Of a stretch of 33,911 nucleotides of DNA, positions 1 to 6,978 are shown in pieces. The first letter of the stretch is position 1. Each line of letters starts with the position of its first letter. Origin of the DNA: Gemmatimonadota bacterium (GTDB taxonomy: Bacteria > Gemmatimonadota > Gemmatimonadetes > Longimicrobiales > RSA9); the NCBI GenBank assembly GCA_039715185.1, contig JBDLIA010000032.1, positions 1-33,911 on the forward strand, in the 5' to 3' direction. The position numbers and the translations under genes were made by a program. The notes below the pieces were generated by a model, which worked only from the letters and a program-made list of their open reading frames with translations, made no database searches and was not told the origin of the DNA.

Positions 1-1
1 G

Positions 2-1129
2 GGCCAGCGCCAGGAGGCGGCCGACGCCGGCCGGCGCGGCGCCCGGAGCATGGAGCAGGCGGCCGACCTGCTGGACTCGGCGCGCGAGGCGATGACCGAG
101 GCCTGGCGCGACGACACCGCGCAGGCGCTGGAGCAGGCCACGCAGGACGCTCTGTCGCTGGCCGAAAGGGAGGCCGAGCTGCTGGAGCAGATGCAGCAGG
201 CGCGCGAGGACGGCAACGGCGCCTCCGAGCAGCAGATGGCGGACATGCGGGGCGAGCAGGCGGCGGTGCAGGAGGGCCTGGAATCGATCGCCCGCAATCT
301 GTCGGAGGCTTCCAGCCGGTCGGCGATGGTGGACAGGCAGGTGGGCGAAGCGCTGGGCGAGGCCATGCAGAACGTGCAGCAGAGCGCGAGCGCCATGGAG
401 GGCGGAGACGGCCGGCCCAGGTTGCCGATCCAGGAGACGCAGGCGGCGGTGGACGCCATGAACAACCTCGCGCTGTCGCTCCTGCAGAACGCCCAGCAGG
501 TGGGCCAGTCATCCGCCGGCACCGGCCTCGAGCAGGCTCTGCGGCAGCTCGCCGAGGCGGCCTCGCAGCAGGGCCGCGTCAACAACGAAGCGAGCGCGCT
601 ATCGCCCGAGGATCTGTCCGCCGCGGTGCTGTCGCGCCAGGCGCGGCGGCTGTCCGAGCGGCAGCAGGACATCGCCCGGCAACTCCAGGGCGCGGGGGAG
701 ACGCTCGGCGGGCAGGAAGAGACGCTGGGCGACGTCGAGGCCATGGCGGAGGAGGCCGAACGGCTCGCCCGCGAGCTCGCCGGCGGGCGCCTGGACCGGG
801 ACGTGCTGGCGCGGCAGGAGCGGCTGTTCCACCGCATGCTCGACGCCGGCCGCTCGCTGGAGAGGGAGGAGTTGGGCGACGAGCGCACCGCCGAAGCCGC
901 CGCGGCGTTCGAGCGCCTGGGCGCGGGCGCGCTCGATCCCGCGCTGACCGCGGGTGGAGTGCGCTACCCGACGCCGCCCGCGGCGCTGCTGCAAAAGGTG
1001 TCGCCGGGATACCGGCGGCTGATCCTCGACTACTTCGACCTCATCAACCGGCCCGACCGGGCCGCCAGGCCAAGATCGCCCGACACAGACCCCGACGACG
1101 CTCCCGCCACGGAGCGATCTCGCCGGTGA
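2..1129 (+). CDS. DUF4175-like coiled-coil protein, C-terminal part (runs off left edge)
   Basis: The frame is open back to base 2, so this is the last ~375 residues of a longer protein; the ATG at 50 is probably internal. The visible part is almost entirely alpha-helical and rich in Glu, Gln, Ala and Arg. The run LSRQARRLSERQQDIARQL and the later RQERLFHRMLDAGRSLERE resemble the C-terminal coiled-coil region of DUF4175-family envelope proteins of Bacteroidota and Gemmatimonadota (recognised by eye). The last ~45 residues (SPGYRRLILDYFDLINR) form a conserved-looking helical end followed by a disordered Arg/Asp/Pro tail. The stop overlaps the GTG start of the TPR gene by four bases, so the two are probably translationally coupled. 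Such proteins often sit in MoxR/DUF58/Bat-type clusters, which would lie to the left of the window (inference). The molecular role is unknown. Confidence 0.75.
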   Translation, partial: GQRQEAADAGRRGARSMEQAADLLDSAREAMTEAWRDDTAQALEQATQDALSLAEREAELLEQMQQAREDGNGASEQQMADMRGEQAAVQEGLESIARNLSEASSRSAMVDRQVGEALGEAMQNVQQSASAMEGGDGRPRLPIQETQAAVDAMNNLALSLLQNAQQVGQSSAGTGLEQALRQLAEAASQQGRVNNEASALSPEDLSAAVLSRQARRLSERQQDIARQLQGAGETLGGQEETLGDVEAMAEEAERLARELAGGRLDRDVLARQERLFHRMLDAGRSLEREELGDERTAEAAAAFERLGAGALDPALTAGGVRYPTPPAALLQKVSPGYRRLILDYFDLINRPDRAARPRSPDTDPDDAPATERSRR

Positions 1130-2910
1130 GGCGCCTGGCGTTGTGCCTGTTGGGCGCGGCCACGTTGAGCGCGGCGGCGCCGGCGCCCGCCCACGCGCAG
1201 GCGCGGCCCCTGAGCAGGGAGGCCCGCGTCCGCGTGGACGACATGCTGCGCGAGGCGACGAGGCAGCGCACGCGCGGCGACTACGCTGGCGCGCGGAGGA
1301 ACCTGGAGGAGGCGCTGGCGGCCGACCCCGCGTCCATCGGCGGCCTGCTCCTGCTCGAGGCCGTGCTCGTGGCGCAGGGCGAGCTGCCCGACCTGCTACC
1401 CTACGCGCGCGCCCTGCTGCGCACCGGCGAGCACCAGCAGATAGGCTACCAGGCGCTGCTGCGCACGCTGTCCGCGCTGGGGCGGAGCGCTGAGCTGCGC
1501 GACGCGGCCGAAGCCTGGCTCGCGCTGTCCCCCGACGACGCCGCGACCTACCGGGAGGTCGCCCGGGTGTGGGAGGAGCGGGGCGAGATCGACCAGGCGC
1601 TGCGCGTGCTGCGACGCGGCCGGGAAGCGCTCGGACGCGACGACGCGCTCGCGCTGGAGCTGGGCGTGACGTACGCGCGGCGGGGCGACGCCGACGCGGC
1701 GGTGCGCGAGTTGGACCGCGCGCTGGGCGAGTCGGCGAGCGCGCTTCTGGTCGTCAGGCGCTGGCTGGGCCGCGTGGAGGACGCCGCGGCTGTGGTGGAA
1801 CCGCTGGCCGCCCGGCTGCTCGCCACGCCCACCACACGGGAGCGTCGCAACGCCGCCTTCGAGCTGTCCGTCGACGCCGGCCTGGCGCGGCACGCGCGTG
1901 AGGCCGCGCTCGCCACGATCGACGGCGCCCCGGCGAGCGAGCGCGCGCGCTTCCTGGCGGAGGCGGCGCGCAGGGCCGGCGCGGCCGACCTCCTGGACCT
2001 GGAGTACTGGGCGTATCGCCGCCTGCTCGAGGATCGTCCCACCGCCGGTCGTGCGCTGGCCATCCGCAGCCGCCTCGCCGAGCTGGCGCTGGCGATGGGC
2101 GACACCGCGCGTGCGCGCCAGGATTATCTCGAAATAGAGCAGGAGGCGGCCGCCGGCTCGCCGCAGCGGCGGCGCGCGGCCGCGTTCGCCATCGAGTTGG
2201 CGGCCAGCGCCGGCGAGGCCAGCGCCGCCAGCCAGGCGCTGGAAGCATTTCGTCGGGATTTTCCGGACGCGCAGGAGTACGACCGCCTCGCCGGCGCCGT
2301 GGGCGACGCCATCCTCGTGGGCGGCGATCCCGGCGGGGCTCTCGCCGCCCTGGGCGACGCCGCCGGCCCCCTCGCCAACATGGTCCGGGGCAGGGCCCTG
2401 CTGGCCACCGGCGACGTGCCCGCGGCGCGCGAGGCGCTCATGGCCGCTGTGGCAGACCTGCGCGGGGTGGAGGCGACCCGCGCCATCGCGCTGCTGAGCC
2501 TGCTGGACCGGCTCTCGCCGGAGGCGACCGAGCGGCTCGCCGAGGCCGTGCAGGCGCTGGATCAGGGGCGCTCCGGGGTGGCCGTGGCGCGCCTGAGCGC
2601 GGACCTGGGCGCGGTGGCCGACAAGGACGCCGCGGCGCTGCTGGATTTCGCCGCGTCGGTGGCCGATCGGGCGTCCCTGCCGGTCTCCGCCGAGGCCGCC
2701 AGGCGAGCCCTCATCGAGCGCTACCCGGCCGCGCCGGAGAGCGCCGCCGCGCTGCTCGCGCTCGCCGAGTCCCTCTCGGCCAGCCCCTCCGGCCGGCTGG
2801 AGGCCCGGGTCCTGCTGGAGCGCCTGATCCTCGAGCACCCGCGCAGCGCGCTGTTGCCGCGAGCTCGACGCCTACTCAATCGCCTGGACGACGATCCGGC
2901 GAACACGTGA
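1126..2910 (+). CDS. Secreted tetratricopeptide-repeat protein
   Basis: 594 residues starting at a GTG within a GTGA overlap with the upstream gene. Residues 1-25 form a signal peptide (MRRLALCLLGAAT..., cleavage near AHAQA), so the protein is exported to the periplasm or envelope. The rest is a solenoid of helical pairs with TPR spacing, for example around ARVWEERGEIDQALRVLRRG and LELGVTYARRGDADAAVREL; the C-terminal part (ALLALAESL, then LLERLILEHPRSALLPRARR) resembles YbgF/BamD-type TPRs. No catalytic motif is visible. It lies between a DUF4175-like gene and a conserved secreted protein, overlapping both by four bases, so the three are probably co-expressed and may act as one envelope module (inference). 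A scaffold or adaptor role is the most that can be said. Confidence 0.85.
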   Translation: MRRLALCLLGAATLSAAAPAPAHAQARPLSREARVRVDDMLREATRQRTRGDYAGARRNLEEALAADPASIGGLLLLEAVLVAQGELPDLLPYARALLRTGEHQQIGYQALLRTLSALGRSAELRDAAEAWLALSPDDAATYREVARVWEERGEIDQALRVLRRGREALGRDDALALELGVTYARRGDADAAVRELDRALGESASALLVVRRWLGRVEDAAAVVEPLAARLLATPTTRERRNAAFELSVDAGLARHAREAALATIDGAPASERARFLAEAARRAGAADLLDLEYWAYRRLLEDRPTAGRALAIRSRLAELALAMGDTARARQDYLEIEQEAAAGSPQRRRAAAFAIELAASAGEASAASQALEAFRRDFPDAQEYDRLAGAVGDAILVGGDPGGALAALGDAAGPLANMVRGRALLATGDVPAAREALMAAVADLRGVEATRAIALLSLLDRLSPEATERLAEAVQALDQGRSGVAVARLSADLGAVADKDAAALLDFAASVADRASLPVSAEAARRALIERYPAAPESAAALLALAESLSASPSGRLEARVLLERLILEHPRSALLPRARRLLNRLDDDPANT

Positions 2911-4214
2911 TCGGCAGTAGAAGCATGAGAAGCCTCGCAGGTACCGTGTCCCGAACCTCCCGCGCGGTCGCGCTCGCCCTGATCGCCCTGTCGGGCGCGG
3001 CCGCCGGCGCGCGCGCGCAGCACGTGCTGGTGCCCATGGACGCTGCCCAGGCGAACCACCTGAAGGCCTACGGGCTGACCTATTGGTCGCTCGTGCAGGG
3101 CTTCGAGGCCGAGTGGCTGCTGAACTACCGCGGCGGCTCGTTCTTGCTGGAGGACCGCGCAGCGGTGCGCCGCGAGGCAGCGCTCAGGGGTGTGTCCATC
3201 GAGCGCGCGGGCGCGGCCGACGTGGCGCGCATCCGGGCCGAAGTGGCGGGCGCGAACATGGAGTCGGTGATCCTGGAGAAGGCGCCCGACATTGCCGTCT
3301 ACACGCCCGGATCGGCCGACCCCTGGGACGACGCCGTGACGCTCGCGCTGTCCTACGCCGAGATCCCCTACGACCGGATCTGGGACCCCGCGGTGCTGGA
3401 CGGTCGCCTGAACGACTACGACTGGCTGCACCTGCACCACGAGGACTTCACCGGCCAGTACTCCAAGTTCTACATCAACTACGCTGGCACCCCGTGGCTG
3501 CAGGACGACGTGCGCCGGAACGAAGAGGTGGCGCGCCGCTACGGCTTCCCGCACGTGCCCGCGGTGAAGAAGCAGGTCGCGGCCCGCATCCGCGACTACG
3601 TGGCGCAGGGAGGCTTCCTGTTCGCGATGTGCACCGCGACCGAAACGGTCGAGCTGGCGATGGCGGGTGGCGGGACCGACATCGCGGCGGCGTTCAGCGA
3701 CGGTTCGCCGATGGACCCGAACGCGTCGGCACGGATGCGCTGGGAGCTGGCCATGGCCTTCACCGGCGCGACCCTCCAGACCAACCCCGGGGTGAGCGCG
3801 TTCAGCGACATAGACGGCCACCAGGTCAACACGCCGTGGCGAGAGCCCCTGGGGGCGTTCTCGCTCTTCGACTTCAGCGCCAAGTTCGACCCGGTCCCGT
3901 CCATGCTGACGCAGAACCACGAAACGGTGATCCCCGACTACTACGGACTGACCACCTCGTTTCGGCTCGAGCGCCTGAAGCCGGGCGTGATCGTGCTCGC
4001 CGAGGAGGAGGGGTCGCCGTGGGCCAAGTACATCCACGGCACCTTCGGCGAGGGGACCTGGACGTACCTCGGTGGGCACGACCCGGAGGACCCGCAGCAC
4101 CAGATCGGTGACGCCCCCACGGACCTGGATCTGCACCGGCACTCGCCGGGCTATCGCCTGATCCTCAACAACGTTCTATTCCCGGCCGCGCGGAAGAAAA
4201 CGCTCAAGACCTGA
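2907..4214 (+). CDS. Conserved secreted protein (often labelled 'asparagine synthetase B')
   Basis: 435 residues from a GTG in a GTGA overlap with the TPR gene; an ATG at 2925 is an alternative start that keeps the signal peptide (AVALALIALSGAAAGARAQ). The mature part begins VLVPMDAAQANHLKAYGLTY and contains LLNYRGGSFLL, LEKAPDIAVYTP, WLHLHHEDFTGQY and GGFLFAMCTATE. These blocks match, from memory, a family common in Bacteroidota that databases call asparagine synthetase B. Nothing here supports that label: there is no N-terminal Cys nucleophile and no ATP-pyrophosphatase SGGxDS loop. The GGFLFAMC stretch could be the nucleophile elbow of a class I glutamine amidotransferase-like fold (inference). 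The conserved HLHHEDF segment hints at a metal or catalytic site. The function is unknown; it is probably an envelope partner of the two upstream genes. Confidence 0.8.
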   Translation: MIGSRSMRSLAGTVSRTSRAVALALIALSGAAAGARAQHVLVPMDAAQANHLKAYGLTYWSLVQGFEAEWLLNYRGGSFLLEDRAAVRREAALRGVSIERAGAADVARIRAEVAGANMESVILEKAPDIAVYTPGSADPWDDAVTLALSYAEIPYDRIWDPAVLDGRLNDYDWLHLHHEDFTGQYSKFYINYAGTPWLQDDVRRNEEVARRYGFPHVPAVKKQVAARIRDYVAQGGFLFAMCTATETVELAMAGGGTDIAAAFSDGSPMDPNASARMRWELAMAFTGATLQTNPGVSAFSDIDGHQVNTPWREPLGAFSLFDFSAKFDPVPSMLTQNHETVIPDYYGLTTSFRLERLKPGVIVLAEEEGSPWAKYIHGTFGEGTWTYLGGHDPEDPQHQIGDAPTDLDLHRHSPGYRLILNNVLFPAARKKTLKT

Positions 4215-4298
4215 CGGCTAGCGTCGCCGCCGTCGACCCTGCTACGGTCGATCGCGGGCTGCCCGCGGGTCCGCCAATCCTGCAACTCCGGACGGTCC

Positions 4299-5483
4299 AT
4301 GCCGCAGCGCTCGGAGCGCTATCTGTCGTTCCCCGACTACCCGCTGGCGGACGTCCCCGAGTTGAAGCGGCGGCTGCGCTCCGAAGGCCGGGACGTGATC
4401 GACCTGGGCGCCGGCGACGCCCGGCTCGCGCCGCCGCCCGAGGCCGTCCGCGCGCTGGCGGACGCCGCCGCGGAGCCGTCTATGAGCCGCTACGGCTTCC
4501 AGCTCGGCCTGCCCGCGTTCCGCGCGGCGGTCGCGGCGTGGATGCGGCGCCGGTTCGCGGTGACGTTGGATCCGTTCGCCGAGGTCCTGCCGCTGATCGG
4601 CTCGAAGGAGGGCATCGCGCACCTGGCCTTCGCGTACCTGGAACCCGGCGACGCGACGATCCTCCCCGACCCCGGATACCAGCCCTACCGGGGCGGCACG
4701 CTGCTGGCCGGGGCGGAGCCGGTGGCGCTGCCTCTGCGACCCGAGAACGACTTCCTGCTGCCGTTCCGCGACGTGGACTCGGACACGTGCGCGCGGGCGA
4801 AGATCCTGTACCTGAACTACCCCAACAATCCAACCGCCGCGATAGCGCCGCGCGCGTACCTGGAGGACGCCGTGGCGTTCTGCCACGAGCACGACATCCT
4901 GCTCGTCTACGACAACGCCTACAGCGAGATCGCCTTTGACGGCTACGTTCCACCGAGCATCCTGGAGATCGACGGCGCGCGCGAGACGGCAGTCGAATTC
5001 CACTCCATGTCCAAGACGTACAACATGACCGGGTGGCGCCTGGGCTGGGCGGCCGGGGCGCGCGAGGCCGTGTCCGCGCTCGCGCGCGTCAAGACGTTCG
5101 TGGACACGGGCGTGTTCCTCGCGGTGCAGGCGGCGGGGGCGGCCACGCTGGCGGACTCCGCGGACTGGGCCGCGGCCAACGTGGACGAGTTTCGCGCGCG
5201 CCGCGACGCGGCGGCCGCGGCCCTGGCTGGCGCCGGTTTCGACGTGAGCGTGCCGCGCGCGACCATGTACTTGTGGGTGCCCGTGCCGGGCGGCGAGCCG
5301 TCGGAGGCGTTCGCGCGCAGGGCGCTGCTGGAAGAGGCCGTGGTGGTGATGCCGGGCGCCGCGCTGGGCGCGGGTGGCGAGGGCTTCTTCCGGATCGCCC
5401 TCACGGAGGGCGCCGCGCGCCTCGCCGAGGCCGGCGAGCGACTGGGCCGCGTCGCGCACGTGGTCGTTCAGCGCGGGGGGTGA
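4299..5483 (+). CDS. dapL: LL-diaminopimelate aminotransferase (class I/II fold)
   Basis: 394-residue PLP-dependent aminotransferase of fold type I, full length for the family. Blocks typical of DapL are present: VIDLGAGD near the N-terminus, VLPLIGSKEGIAHLAFAY, LPDPGYQPYRGGTLLAGAEP, LNYPNNPTAA, YDNAYSEIAFDGY and SMSKTYNMTGWRLG, in which Lys239 is the predicted Schiff-base lysine. Family knowledge: DapL converts tetrahydrodipicolinate directly to LL-diaminopimelate with glutamate as donor, bypassing the acylated DapC/D/E route to lysine and peptidoglycan. The pattern fits the DapL2-like branch better than plain aspartate aminotransferase, but substrate cannot be settled by eye. It stands alone, 84 bases after the previous gene and 81 before the next. 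No strong Shine-Dalgarno sequence precedes the chosen ATG. Confidence 0.85.
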   Translation: MPQRSERYLSFPDYPLADVPELKRRLRSEGRDVIDLGAGDARLAPPPEAVRALADAAAEPSMSRYGFQLGLPAFRAAVAAWMRRRFAVTLDPFAEVLPLIGSKEGIAHLAFAYLEPGDATILPDPGYQPYRGGTLLAGAEPVALPLRPENDFLLPFRDVDSDTCARAKILYLNYPNNPTAAIAPRAYLEDAVAFCHEHDILLVYDNAYSEIAFDGYVPPSILEIDGARETAVEFHSMSKTYNMTGWRLGWAAGAREAVSALARVKTFVDTGVFLAVQAAGAATLADSADWAAANVDEFRARRDAAAAALAGAGFDVSVPRATMYLWVPVPGGEPSEAFARRALLEEAVVVMPGAALGAGGEGFFRIALTEGAARLAEAGERLGRVAHVVVQRGG

Positions 5484-5564
5484 TCCCGACGGCCGCCACT
5501 TTCCGGGCGGCGGCGAGGCGTCGCGTCAGGAACCGGCCGTAGCACAGGGGTTACTTCTAGAGAC

Positions 5565-6422
5565 ATGTCGCGCGCCACGCTCACCCCACCTCGACGTCCG
5601 CCCGACGGGCCCGTCCAGCCGCCTCCCGATTCGGATCGGGCGGCCCGCGCGGCCCTGCGACCGTCCGCGGCCGAGCGGCGCGACGTGCGCGAGCGGCGCG
5701 TGTTCCGGGCGGCGCTGGTGGCCTCCGTTCTCGCGCACGTCGCGATCCTGCTGCTGATCCGCTTATCGCCCGGGTTCCGGCCCGTGCCGACTGGCCCCGT
5801 GCCCGCCTCCGAGCGAGACCCGGGACTGCGCCTCCTGCAATTCGAGGCGGTGGAGGGTGAGGTGGATGAGCTCGCGCGCCCCGACGACCCCGAGGCGACC
5901 CCCAGGCCGTCCGTGCGTCCCGCGCCACCATCGCCGGAGCCTCCGGGCGAGCCCGCAGGAGAGCAGCTCACGGCGGTGGATCGCCTGCGCCCCGGCGCCG
6001 TCCGTGATCCTCGCCTGTGGCGCGACCACGGTCCCGCCTACCTGCTGCCGCCGGAAACGCCCGAGGAGGCCATCCTGCGAGGCCTCCTGCCGCGGCTCGC
6101 GCTGCTGAACGACTCGATAGCCGCGGAGCTGGAGGCCGACCGGCGCGCGAGCGACTGGACGTTCACGGATTCGCAGGGGCGTCGCTGGGGCATTTCCTCG
6201 GAGGGCATCCACCTGGGCACGATCACCCTTCCGCCGGTCGCGTTCAACGCCTCGGAGGAGAGGCGGCAGGAGATAGAGGCCGCGCTGCGCGAATGGTCGA
6301 CGATCCGCGACCAGGCCTACCGAGCCGGGCTGAACGAGGAGTTCGAGGACCGCGTCCGGGCGATCCGCGAGCGCGTGGAGCGGGAGCGCGGCGAGCGCTC
6401 CGAGGGTGGAGAGTCGAAGTGA
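5565..6422 (+). CDS. TonB-like single-pass envelope protein of unknown function
   Basis: 285 residues. A cytoplasmic Arg/Pro-rich head (1-47) precedes one transmembrane segment (about 48-66, VASVLAHVAILLLIRL), whose Ser-x-x-x-His pattern recalls the N-terminal anchor of TonB. A Pro/Glu-rich periplasmic linker follows (about 105-135). The C-terminal half (about 140-285) has the hydrophobic block AYLLPPETPEEAILRGLLPR, a possible beta segment (WTFTDSQGRRWGISSEGIHL) and a long charged helix. It lacks a recognisable TonB C-terminal domain, so TonB function is not claimed. Its stop overlaps the GTG of a BON-domain gene, which in turn overlaps a tiny membrane-protein gene, giving a tightly coupled trio. 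Not recognised as a named family. Confidence 0.7.
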   Translation: MSRATLTPPRRPPDGPVQPPPDSDRAARAALRPSAAERRDVRERRVFRAALVASVLAHVAILLLIRLSPGFRPVPTGPVPASERDPGLRLLQFEAVEGEVDELARPDDPEATPRPSVRPAPPSPEPPGEPAGEQLTAVDRLRPGAVRDPRLWRDHGPAYLLPPETPEEAILRGLLPRLALLNDSIAAELEADRRASDWTFTDSQGRRWGISSEGIHLGTITLPPVAFNASEERRQEIEAALREWSTIRDQAYRAGLNEEFEDRVRAIRERVERERGERSEGGESK

Positions 6423-6646
6423 GCCCGGCGATCCGCGCCGCCGCCGAGACCGAAGCGCGCGTGCGCCGCGCGCTGGCGGAGCCGGGCATCGCGGCCATAA
6501 CCCTGCGCGTCAGCGCGCTCACGCCGCGCATAGTGCAGCTCACCGGCCTGGTGACGAGCCCGGACGCGGCGCGCGAGGCGGTCCGGCGCGCGCGTGCGGT
6601 GGCCGCCGTGGACGTCGTGGTGGATCGTCTCGAGGTCGCGTCGTGA
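6419..6646 (+). CDS. Small BON-domain protein
   Basis: 75 residues from a GTG whose GTGA overlaps the upstream stop. The same frame is open further left, but that extension is only the Arg/Ala-rich shadow of the previous gene. An N-terminal amphipathic helix (IRAAAETEARVRRALAEP) leads into the strand-helix-strand pattern ITLRVSALTPRIVQLTGLVT ... AAREAVRRARAVAAVDVVVD, the layout of a BON domain (OsmY/nodulation fold, linked to phospholipid or envelope binding). There is no signal peptide, so if it acts in the periplasm it needs another export route; it could instead act at the inner face of the membrane. The stop again overlaps the next GTG. The BON call rests on fold pattern and length, not on a search. 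Confidence 0.65.
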   Translation: MSPAIRAAAETEARVRRALAEPGIAAITLRVSALTPRIVQLTGLVTSPDAAREAVRRARAVAAVDVVVDRLEVAS

Positions 6647-6807
6647 TCGCCTCGGTCCAGGCGCTGGGGGAGTACGGCGGCCTCACGGCGATAACCGTCG
6701 CCAAGGAGACCGCGGGCCAACTGGGCGACTTCGTCTTCGACCACTGGCTCGCTCTGGGCCTGGGTCTGTTCTTGGTTGTGGCTGTCTGGAAGCTCGTAGA
6801 CGCCTGA
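6643..6807 (+). CDS. 54-residue single-span membrane protein
   Basis: GTG start in a GTGA overlap with the BON gene; ends at 6807. The sequence is a short polar head (about 1-32, with GEYGGLTAITVAKETAG), one transmembrane helix at about 34-50 (WLALGLGLFLVVAVW) and a four-residue tail. No known motif is seen. The coupling to the two upstream genes argues that it is translated and that the three products work together at the membrane. It might also be a chance ORF, since 54 codons free of stops are easy to find at this GC, but a hydrophobic helix with clean polar ends is not typical of shadow frames here. Confidence 0.5.
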   Translation: MIASVQALGEYGGLTAITVAKETAGQLGDFVFDHWLALGLGLFLVVAVWKLVDA

Positions 6808-6869
6808 CTCCAAGGGCGTGTACAGCGCCCGAACTCGTCCGCTCCAGGGGCGTGCGTCGGCGCGCCCCG

Positions 6870-6897
6870 TTGAAATGCCCCGGCCCTTCTCTATCTT
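6870..6897 (+). promoter_or_regulatory. Candidate sigma-70-type promoter for the valS operon
   Basis: In the 171-base gap before valS, TTGAAA (6870-6875) is followed after 16 bases by TATCTT (6892-6897), five and four matches to the consensus hexamers. The A/T-rich patch stands out in a very GC-rich gap and lies about 80 bases before the start codon. The rest of this gap shows nothing clear; no T-box leader was seen. Confidence 0.45.
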
Positions 6898-6978
6898 CCT
6901 GCTCTTGTCGGCCGGCGCGCTCGGGACGCGGGCCGGGACCGGTTCGCGCCGAGCGGGCGCCGCCGACCACAGGAGACC

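Noticed and set aside
2907-4214. Literal asparagine synthetase function for the 435-residue protein
   Set aside because: No glutaminase N-terminal Cys and no ATP-pyrophosphatase motif, and the protein has a signal peptide.
4253-4267. CGCGGG-CTG-CCCGCG hairpin before dapL as a terminator
   Set aside because: Only six pairs, a three-base loop and no T-tract; common by chance at this GC.
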